From positions 129,072 to 193,071 of the forward strand of contig CACRSC010001923.1 in NCBI GenBank assembly GCA_902651635.1: a DNA stretch of 64,000 bases, written 5' to 3'. Shown here piece after piece: positions 55,961 through 64,000 of the stretch. Each line of letters starts with the position of its first letter. The first letter of the stretch is position 1. The stretch comes from Mastigamoeba balamuthi (taxonomy: Eukaryota > Evosea > Mastigamoebida > Mastigamoebidae). Below the pieces are notes generated by a model. The model was given only the letters and a program-made list of their open reading frames with translations. It was not told where the DNA came from and searched no databases. Made by a program: the position numbers and the translations under genes.

Positions 55961-56494
55961 CTGGCTCAGCGAGCTCACGCAGGCTCCAGCACGTAAGTGT
56001 TTGCGTTGTCGCGATGTGCAAGCAGAAGTGCGTAAGAGTGCGTGGTTTCCTTGAGAGGGAGTTCTTAGGGACTTCACTTATTTTTCAGCCGTTGGGACTC
56101 AGCTCGCTCTGTTCTTTAGTATTCTGGCGCACAGCACCTCTGCGGTGTGTGCAGAGGGTGGAGGTGGAGTGAAGGTGGACAAGAGCAGCACAAGGGCGTC
56201 CGAAGGGGGGCGAGAGAGCAACCGTGACAAACACTCGCTTTGTTTACACCTCCGGGGTGGGTGGGGGGGAACACAGACACACACGACGAGGGTGTCGGTG
56301 GGCCCAGAAGAGAGGCTCTCTCCGGAGATTCCGGGGGAGTGTGTTGCCGTTGCGAAGGGGAGAGTGGCGAGGTGTGTTGTTGTTTGGGGGGTGAAGACAA
56401 GGCGGAGGGGAAGAAGAGAACACAAAGGCAGAAAAAAGACACAGCAGTGCCCCAGGGAGCAGCGCGCGGGCCGGCGGGAGCTGCCGCGCTCGCT
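55961..56494. other. Intergenic between chitinase and cortexillin-like gene
   Basis: 5' flank of the chitinase gene on the left and 3' flank of the cortexillin-like gene on the right. G-rich blocks (GGGGGG near 56264) but no gene. Confidence 0.4.
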
Positions 56495-58984
56495 CTACTT
56501 GCGGTCCTTCTTCTTCTTGTCCTTGGCGCCGTCGGCGGCCTGGTCCTCGAGCTTCTGCGTCAGCAGGCGCGTCATGGCGACGTTCTCGTCGTCGAGCAGC
56601 CCGCTGACCTTGTTGAGCTGCTCGATGAACGGCTGCTTGAGGAACTCGTCCGCGTCGACGCCCGCGGCGATGAGCGGGTCCGGGGCGCTGACGGTGCTGG
56701 CGCCGCCGTCGAGGTACTTCTGCCACGTGTGCAGGTCGCCGATGTGGCGCTCGAGGTTCGAGCGCAGCACCGCGAGGCCCTTGCGGTTGAGGTCGCTCTG
56801 CTCCTTGGCGACCTTGAGGTCGTCCTCGAGGCCCTCGATCTGCTGGTCCTTGCGGCGCATCTTGCGCTGCAGGTCCTTGATCTTGGCGTCGGCCGCGGCC
56901 CCGGCCTCGACGAGCTTGTTCTTGGCCTCCTCGAGGCGCTGCAGCTGCAGCGTCTGCTCCGCCAGCTTCGCCGACATCTCGCGCTCGTTGCCCTTCTTCG
57001 ACTCCTCCTCGATCTTCAGGCGCTGGCGCAGCTCGGCCAGCTCCGCCGCCTGCGCTGCCAGCTGCGCCTCGAGCTTCAGGCGCCGCTGGCGCTCCTCCTC
57101 CGTCAGGCTCTGCGCCGCCTCCGTCTCGTTGCGCAGGCGCTTCACCTCGTCCTGCAGCCCGCTGATCTGCAGCATCAGGTCCCCGCGCTCGCGCTGGCAC
57201 GCGTCCAGCTCCTCGCGCAGCTGCGCAGGCGCTCGCGTGAGTTCTCCGTTTTTCACCGGAAATCAACCGCTTTTTTCAGGTTTGAAAATTGGGGCACCGA
57301 GCCGGTGGCTCATGGATTGAGTGGGCTACGGGCGACCCCAGTCAACCGATCGGGGGCGCAGGGTGAGGGGATTTAGAAACAGAGCGGTTTGAAATTCAAA
57401 CGCGCAGGAAAACCCGGGAAAAACACAACAAACATGAGAACAGAGAACAAAACACCAAAACAAGAAAAAAAGCAATAAAAGAGCGGCTGCGGGGGTGCCG
57501 AGAAAGGGGGAGGGAGGGGGCTATCGGAGGCAACCGTAGCGGGGCAGTGGATGCCCGAGGAAGGGGAGGGGGAGGGGGTGTGGAAATACCTTGAGGTTCA
57601 TCGAGACGAGCTCGCTCTTGCTCTGCTGCTCGAGCTGCATGCGCGCAGAGAGCGTCTCGGTCTCGCCGTGGGCCTTGGCGGCCTCGCGGGCGGCCTCGCG
57701 CGCCTTGTACGCGTGGTAGAACAGCGACGTGTACAGCGACATGGCCCTCTCGTCGAGCTGGGGGGCGTTGCAGAGGAGAGCGGGGGCAGTTAATTTCCAG
57801 ATACCATCCCAGATCTCAAACTGAAACCGCGGGCGTACAGTGCCGTCGACGACCTCCTCGGCCTTGAGCAGGCGCTGGATGTCCATGGCCTTCTGGGCTG
57901 CGCGCCGAGACCCGTCGTCGTGAGATACGCGCGTATTTGTTGTACGTTTTGTTGAAGTTTGTTTGTTGTGTGTTTTCCGGCTCGTTTGTTTGTTCTCCCC
58001 CGGAAAAGGGGAGAAAAGCGGCGCGCGTACCGTGATCAAAGGCGGTGTTGAGGATCTCGAGGGGGGCCTTGCCCTTCTCGGCCTCGAACTTGAAGGGGCA
58101 GTTGTCGGGGTCGTAGGCGTGGGCGAGGGCGAGGTACGCGAGGCCGTTCTGGAAGCCCGTCCTGAACGACTTGACCTCGATGCCGTAGTCCTTGACGATG
58201 CTGTTGACCCACTCGAGGATCGCGTCCTCCCCCTTGGTCCCTGCGCGTGGTGTGAGGCCTCGTCCACATTTAAATTATAAAGCCACGCACGCAAAGTGAA
58301 ATTGCAAATTGCACAAATTCGATCAACGGAAGAAAATAAACGCGCAAATTGAAAAATAACGAATTCGGCGGGTGCGCAACGCGAGGAGAGCGAGAGGGGA
58401 AGGGAGGGGAGGGCAGCGGACCCTCGGCGGCGATGGCCATGCGGTACTTGCGGAAGAGCACCCACAGCATGCCGAGGATCTCGTTCCTGCGCCGCAGCCG
58501 TGGCGTTAATTTCGCGATCGCAGGGGCGATAATTTGGCGATTGCGGTTGGGGGGGGCGCTCACAGCGTGACGTCGAGGATGTTCTCGGCCGAGCAGGTGA
58601 CGCCCTGGACGCCCATGTCGCCGCGGAGGAAGGTGAGGGCTGCGTTGATGTTGCCGATGCGCTGGATGCGGCTCGAGCTGCCGAGGATGAGCTTGCGGCT
58701 GCAGCGGCGGTCGGCCAGCAGCTCCAGGAAGTGCACGAGCTGCACGCCGTCCTGTATGTCCGTGCGCAGGTCCTTCACCCCGGGGAACCCCGCCCCCTGC
58801 AGCGTCCTGTCCATCCACATCGTGAACGCCTGCGCCCGGGTTTCATTTAGACGCCGAAACCGCTAAACTCTCTGCTCTCTTCGTTTTGAAACCCGCACGG
58901 CGACGGGGCCGGCAAAAAGAAAACGGCGGGGGCGCGCGCCTGCTCCTGGATGCGGGCCCATGCGGCTTCCCTCTGGTCGGACAT
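56495..58984 (-). CDS. Cortexillin-like actin-binding protein (two CH domains plus coiled coil)
   Basis: Seven exons (58984-58940, 58829-58564, 58486-58422, 58240-58031, 57897-57839, 57757-57590, 57220-56495), 512 aa. MSDQREAAWARIQEQ joins AFTMWMDRTL to begin CH1 (TDIQDGVQLVHFLELLADRR ... NINAALTFLRG). CH2 is TKGEDAILEWVNSIVKDYGI ... FRTGFQNGLAYLALAHAYDP, then LDERAMSLYTSLFYHAYKAR as in alpha-actinin/cortexillin. A coiled coil of about 130 residues follows, then a conserved-looking end (LDLNRKGLAVLRSNLERHIG-type, WQKYLDGG, EQLNKVSGLLDDENVAMTRL) and a Lys-rich terminus (KDKKKKDRK), which could bind phosphoinositides. Cortexillins are amoebozoan cortical actin bundlers acting in cytokinesis. 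Intron 1 starts with GC (GCGCGC), not GT. Confidence 0.82.
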
Positions 58985-60397
58985 TTGCTCGGTGGTTCGA
59001 GTGCTTGAGTGTCGCGCTGTGCCGTTGCCTCCGCTGTGGGCGGGTAGCTTGGTGCTTTGTCTCTGAAGTAAATTAAAAACCGCACACGGCGGTTAGGGCG
59101 GGGGGCGATGTTGGGATCTTTTCGGGCCCTGCTGATGTCATGGAGATATCTCCCGGTCCGGAATCTTCCGGTTACCGTTCCCCGTTCCCCCCTGCGAGCG
59201 TCGCACGGCCGGGGGCCCCTCGCCGCGTGCACCGCTGCCCCCGGGGGTGCCCGGCGGGGGGTGGGTTCCAGGACGGGGAACGGAATACTGATAGCATAAC
59301 CGCCGTTTCGAATCCGGGCGTCGCGCCTTCAGGATTTCATATCTCCAACTGCTCGGCCCCCGTCACTCGCTGCGCGCTCCCGGGCGCCGGGCGCCCTCCC
59401 CACGCTGCCCGAGCGTACCCGCGTCGCCGAGGGCTCGCCCGTGCGGCCGTGCGGCCGTTTTCCGTGGATTTCCACGTCGTTGCCCCCAACGGGACGTGGA
59501 AACTCAAACTAAAACCCGCCTGTCATTCGTGCGAGGCCCCAGCGCCCAGACGCCCGACGCCCGCGCCGCGCCGCCGCTGCTGCGCGCACCCGGCCGTGTG
59601 CGGCACGCGCGGGCACGCTTGCCCCCGCTCGGGGCGCCGCCGCAGAGGCGCACGGGGCGCCCGCTCGAGACGCCCGTCGACGCCTGCGCACCTCAGCCCC
59701 GCCCCAGCGTCCCCAGCGCTCCGGCGGCCCTGCCAGCGGCCCCTGCAGCAGCCCCGAGCCCCCCGTAGCCCTCGGGAGCGCGCCCCGTGCTCCAGCGAGC
59801 GGGTTTCAGAACGCGAGTGCACCAAATTAACGGCAGCGCAGCTCAAGCGAGGAACAAAGTCAACGAATTCCAGTGCGCCAACCGCTGAGGGCCGCCGTCC
59901 CCGGAGACCGCGACACCGACGCCGCAGCCGCACCCCCAACAGCACGTACACGTGGGCGCGGCACAGCACGGGTGCGCCGCCAGCAGCGGGGGAGGGGAAG
60001 GGGCTGTGAGGCGAGCGGGAGCTGCACAGTGCCGGGCCGATTCGCCGGCGCGTCCCCTGAGATTCGGTGAGCTCGTCCTCTCCCCGACACTCGCGCGTGC
60101 ACCACGCGGCGGCCACTGGGCGGGGCAGATGGGCGCCACCAGCACTCTGAGGCGGAGGGCTCGTCGCTGCGATGGGGGCGTGGGGGTGGGGACGCCATCG
60201 GTGCACAGATAACAGCGGCTCATAAAATGCGGGGCTGCCGCTTTTGGCAGAGCCTCTGCGGTTCTTCTTGCCTCCAGAGTCGGCAGTGTCCAAGACGTCA
60301 CCAGTCCTGCATCCCTCCCTTGCACTCTGATTCACTCCGCACCCCGCGAACAACGCAGCGCACAGCCACCACGCACAGCACACACAGCACGCACAGC
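58985..60397. other. Long divergent region, no confident gene
   Basis: Very GC-rich with long open frames on both strands, all Arg/Ala/Pro-rich and without domain pattern, so probably chance. It must contain the promoters of the cortexillin-like (leftward) and prominin-like (rightward) genes. Just before the latter's ATG is a CACGCACAG/CACACACAG repeat tract (about 60350-60396). Confidence 0.4.
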
Positions 60398-63180
60398 ATG
60401 CGCACGCACAGCCCCAGCGCAGTCCCCGCGGTGCTCGTGCTGCTGGCGGTCCTCTGCGCCTGCGTGGCCCCCGCGAGCTGCTCCGGTGCGCTGCGCCCTC
60501 CCTCCTCCTCTCTGTGCGCGACGTGCGGAGCCGAGACGGCAGTGCACTGACCGCACTTGATGACTTTATGCGCAGTGAGCAACAGCACCGAGGACACCAT
60601 CGCCCGCCTCCGTGCCAAGGCTGTACGGAGTGCACCCTGACGCCCAGCAGCACGGCCTGGGCCACTCACCCGGGCTGCACGGGAGCGCAGGAGTCGCAGG
60701 CCAACGCTGCGCTGCTGGCGGTGGCGCCGCTGATGGTCCGCGTGCGCACGGCGTTCCCCAGGGAGCACCTCAACATCTCCCTCGGCGGCGCCGCCATGTC
60801 CATGGACACCTTCAAGTCCTACGGCATCGTGCGCAGGCGCCCCCCACGGCCCGCAGGGGCCCCGCTGGGCAGAGAGCGAGGGCGCACAGCCCGGGGCTAT
60901 TTATAGCCGCCGCTCCGCTTTGGGCAGCAGTGCTTTTCGTGCCCATTTAGAGAAGCTGATTCTCAAGAGTTTTTCTCTTCCGGCCTGGCCTGCAGGGCAT
61001 CGCCAAGATCGCCGGGCCCGGGCTGGTGCTGGGCCTCGTCGCCGCCGCGGTCGGTCTGTTCTACGTGCCCATCAGGCTGTGCTGCGCGTGCGACAGGATA
61101 TTTTCCCCCCGCGTTGATGTGGCGTGGGATTCTGACAGATTCCTGATTCCAGATGCTGCTCCAAGAGGAGGCCGCCCAAGGAATACACCCTGACGGTCCT
61201 CGTGCGGACCCTGATCGTGGCAGCGGCCCTCAGCATCCTTGTGATGTAAGCCCCCCGGGAAATCTCTCTCCTCCCTTGATTTCTGTATCTTCTCCCCCCG
61301 CTGATACCGGTTCCCAGATTCGGGTCCGCCGTGGGCATGACGGGCAACGGCCGGTTCTCCGACGGCCTCACGGTGCTCGACGGCGTGGTGTTCGCGACGA
61401 CGGACTCTGTGCTGGACATCGGCGACGAGGTGGTGGGCTTTGTCGACGGCATCGTACCGCACATGCAGTCGCTCGTCGACAGCGCGTCGTCGATGCTCGG
61501 CAGGCTCCCCGCCGTCGTCGACGCGGCCTCCCCGGTCCGCTCGGACCTCGCCGACGTCGCGGGCAACCTGTCGACGGCCGCGCGGCTGATCGCGGGGCTC
61601 CGAGGGTTGACTCCGCGGATCGCTGAGCTCAAGTCCAGCGTGTCGGCGTCGGCGGCAGCGGCGTCGCGGTCGCTGGCGGACGTCACGGACCTCGTCGACA
61701 GCGTCGGCGGCGACCTGGAGGAGGTGGCCAACGACTCGCAGGCCCGCGGGGCCGAGGCGATGGCCGAGGCGAGGAACACGACGGCAGAGGTCCGCCGGCA
61801 GGTCGAGAACATCACCGGCAGGGTCGCGGGCTTCGTCGACACGGCCAAGAGGTACGCCGACATGGTCCTCAGCTACGACAGGTACCGCCTCGCCGGCTTC
61901 TACGTCCTGCTCGCCGTCCCCTTCGCCACGATGGTCCTCACGTTCGCGGGCTTCTTCACTAAGCAGTCGTGGGCCGTTATCATGTGCGCAATCTAGTGAA
62001 AAAAACTAAGTCAAAACTGACATGTACACACGACTCTCTATCGCAGAGGCGTCTGCTTGGGGTTCGTGGCCCTGTCGACGCTGATGATACTGGGGGCGCT
62101 GCACCTGATACTGGGGATGGCGCTGGGCGACGGCTGCCAGGTAGCGGCGACGATCGAGCTGCCGACGATGGTCCACACGGTGCTCGACGGCTGCGAGCAG
62201 GGCGAGAACATCTTCGCCGTGATGAACATGACGACGCCCTTCAACGCCTCGGCGATGATCCCCACGGGCCAGATCGACGCGTTCTCGGAGCTGACCGGCA
62301 GGCTGAACATGTCGACGATCGGCGAGGCCGTCGCGAGGGTCCGCGCCATCGCCGGCACGGACCTCTCGGTCAACGACAGCGAGGCCTACAAGGCCCTCGG
62401 ACTCAACTTCACGACGGGCTCGCCCGAGACCGAGGTCGCCAAGCTCGTCGCCGACCTCAACGCCGCCGCCAACGCCTCGTGCGCGTCGCAGGAGTGCCAG
62501 GGGGTCGTCTACACGACGCGCAACTACACGAGCCTCAACGTACGCTCGTCGTCTCTGTACCCGAGCTCTCCAGCCAGCTGACCCCCCAGCGCTCTCCCTA
62601 GGTCACGCTGTACGCGGCCCAGGCGAGGGACGGGCTGGCAAAGGCCGTCGCTGCGATTACGAAGGCCAACGAGACGATCGCAGAGGTGGCCGAGTTCAAG
62701 GCGGCCATCGCGCAGATCGGAGCTGCGCTGCGGGCCCTCAACGCGTCGGCGTCGCGCGTGCAGGAGCACATGAGCGAGTTCAACGCGACCGTCACGGAGT
62801 TCGTCGACGAGGTGTTCGTGGCGGTCAAGACGTCGGCGGACGAGTTTGTGGCGTACATCGACACGTTCGCGGAGCTGGGCCAGTGCAAGTTCCTGCCCGA
62901 TGCGGTCAACGCCATCAACGCGACCATCTGCCAGACGATGATGTCGTGCCTGGACCTGCTGGCCATGGGCTGCTGCACGGCGGGACTGTTCTCGCTGCCG
63001 CTGATCGCGGTGCACGAGTGCATGGTGCGGATGTCGAGGAAGAACAGGAAGGGCAAGCAGGGCCAGCAGGAGCGCAGCTACAGCAAGAACGCAGTGTACC
63101 CAGAGCCCCCCACGAAGATCGAGGTGGGCGGAAAGACGGTCAGCATGGCAACAGACGACAGCGAGCGCGGCCTCAACTGA
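60398..63180 (+). CDS. Prominin-like five-transmembrane glycoprotein
   Basis: Eight exons (60398-60485, 60576-60622, 60691-60828, 60996-61087, 61153-61245, 61318-61983, 62047-62539, 62602-63180), 731 aa. Order: signal peptide, about 60-residue lumenal part with N-glycosylation site (HLNIS), TM1 (GPGLVLGLVAAAVGLFYVPI), a cytosolic Cys cluster (RLCCACCSKRRPPKEY), TM2, a large helical loop of about 200 residues, TM3 (GFYVLLAVPFATMVLTFAGFF), TM4 (GFVALSTLMILGALHLILGM), a second large loop with several N-x-S/T sites, TM5 (LLAMGCCTAGLFSLPLIAV) and a basic/Ser tail. This is the prominin topology, including the Cys-rich first inner loop. Prominins organise plasma-membrane protrusions and bind cholesterol. 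Family assignment rests on topology and spacing, not residue identity. Confidence 0.72.
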
Positions 63181-63420
63181 TTTGGGCCCGATGCATGCGC
63201 ACCAACCATCTCACACGCCTCGATGTTGTGCCCACACACAGCGACCACTCAGAACACCAGCAATACGCAATCAATTGTATTTGTATGCGGCAATGGAAAA
63301 CAACTTCCAGACATCCACAATGATAACAAAGGTGGATTTCCATGGGAAACACAGCCCTCGCAGATTTTGAGCAAACTCAATTGACCCGCCCCAGCTCAAA
63401 CCACAGGTCCGCGAGCCCCG

Positions 63421-64000
63421 ATGGTGAAATATGCCGACAGAGCCCCGCGGCCCAGCACCACAGGAATACAGTGCAGCGAGGCGGTGCTCGTCGGTCTGTT
63501 CTCGCAGGTCCACCTCCTGGCCTTCCCGGACGTCTGGCAGCTCAAGAGAGTCTGCCGTGCATGGCGCCGCGCCATCGAGTCGCCCGGCGTCATCTCGCCG
63601 CGCTGCGCGCAGAAGGAGCGCATCTCCAGAGTGCAGGGCGTGGGCCTGTCCCTGGAGAGCCTACGGGACATCCTCGTTCTCGACCACATCACAGATGTCG
63701 CCCTCGCCATGGAAGCCACGGGCTTCCGCTCCACGAGCCTGCAGCAGTCGATACGGATGAGCCACGTACTGGAGCTCTCCCTCCCTGCAGCCAACGCCGT
63801 CTGTAGGGCTCTGGGGCCTATCGCCGTCGTCCAGACACCGCAGTCGTTCCAGCCCATTCGGTCACGACAGCCCCGCAGAGGTCGCCCTGACGGCCCTGGC
63901 GATCGCGGACGCCGCTGCGGGCCTCGCGACGTCGCCCAAGCGGCCGGCGGTGGCGTTCAGCGTCGTGATTAACCGGTTCAGTGGGTGGACCGCCATCGAG
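63421..64000 (+). CDS. F-box protein (3' end outside window)
   Basis: MVKYADRAPRPSTTGIQ begins a frame with an F-box-like helix pair (AVLVGLFSQVHLLAFPDVWQ, LKRVCRAWRRAIESPG), followed by leucine-rich strands (SLESLRDILVLDHITDVALA, VLELSLPAANAVC). A splice near 63830-63875 (acceptor CCCGCAG) leads to VALTALAIADAAAGLATSP and then runs off the window. Similar in build to the F-box gene at 48375 (CTAWRRVVH against CRAWRRAIE), so the two are probably paralogous SCF substrate adaptors. Confidence 0.6.

Noticed and set aside
59305-59335. TTCGAATCC, like a tRNA T-loop
   Set aside because: The flanking bases do not form a T-stem, and no anticodon or acceptor stem could be drawn.
59523-60665. 380-codon minus-strand frame left of and overlapping the prominin-like gene
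   Set aside because: Arg/Cys/Ala composition, no motif, and it overlaps well-supported prominin exons on the other strand.
1-64000. CRISPR arrays, bacterial operons, rRNA, retroelement or other virus-like sequences
   Set aside because: None were seen. Repeats here are gene duplications or simple repeats, and introns rule out a bacterial origin for most genes.

Overview
The window looks like nuclear DNA of a GC-rich, intron-rich protist. Nearly every gene is split by short introns (about 50-100 nt, some to about 415 nt). These end in CAG and mostly start with an unusual donor, GTGCG rather than GTAAGT. A cortexillin-type protein (two calponin-homology domains, then a coiled coil) points to Amoebozoa. 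A class III chitinase suggests a cyst former. A radical-SAM enzyme of the AmmeMemoRadiSam type, common in anaerobic prokaryotes, hints at an anaerobe. An archamoeba of the Pelomyxa/Mastigamoeba kind is my best guess; this is inference, and no rRNA or other marker is present.

The left 28.7 kb is dominated by a same-strand (minus) tandem family of seven complete genes (here A-G, left to right) plus one broken copy. Each encodes a signal peptide, an S1 trypsin-like protease domain, about eleven Lin-12/Notch repeats (LNRs) and a Ser-rich tail ending in a hydrophobic, GPI-signal-like segment. Gene A splices to 12 exons and 728 aa, and the others follow the same plan. A-C, D-E and F-G form subgroups by sequence, so the array grew by several rounds of duplication. 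Gene F has Asp in place of the catalytic Ser. In Notch, LNRs gate access of a protease to its site; here they sit on the protease itself. This is the most novel system in the window. Left of the array is the 5' part of a NYN/PIN-plus-HTH gene. Between B and C lies a plus-strand APH/CHK-type kinase gene.

The middle (29-41 kb) holds a rhomboid protease, a disordered Ser/Arg-rich protein, a family of three small helical genes (one broken), a fascin-like beta-trefoil protein, an LRR / coiled-coil / SAM / SAM / U-box ubiquitin-ligase candidate and the radical-SAM gene. Divergent from the last is a 931-aa cysteine-rich single-pass receptor.

The right part (45-64 kb) holds a gene-poor AT-richer stretch with a perfect hairpin, a tRNA pseudouridine synthase, an F-box/LRR-like gene, ankyrin-repeat remnants, a chitinase gene with a truncated duplicate, the cortexillin-like gene, a prominin-like five-pass membrane protein and the start of another F-box gene. 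Themes are cell surface and cortex (LNR proteases, cysteine-rich receptor, prominin, cortexillin, fascin-like protein), wall turnover (chitinase) and ubiquitin ligation (U-box, F-box). No tRNA, rRNA, CRISPR or virus-like element was recognised.
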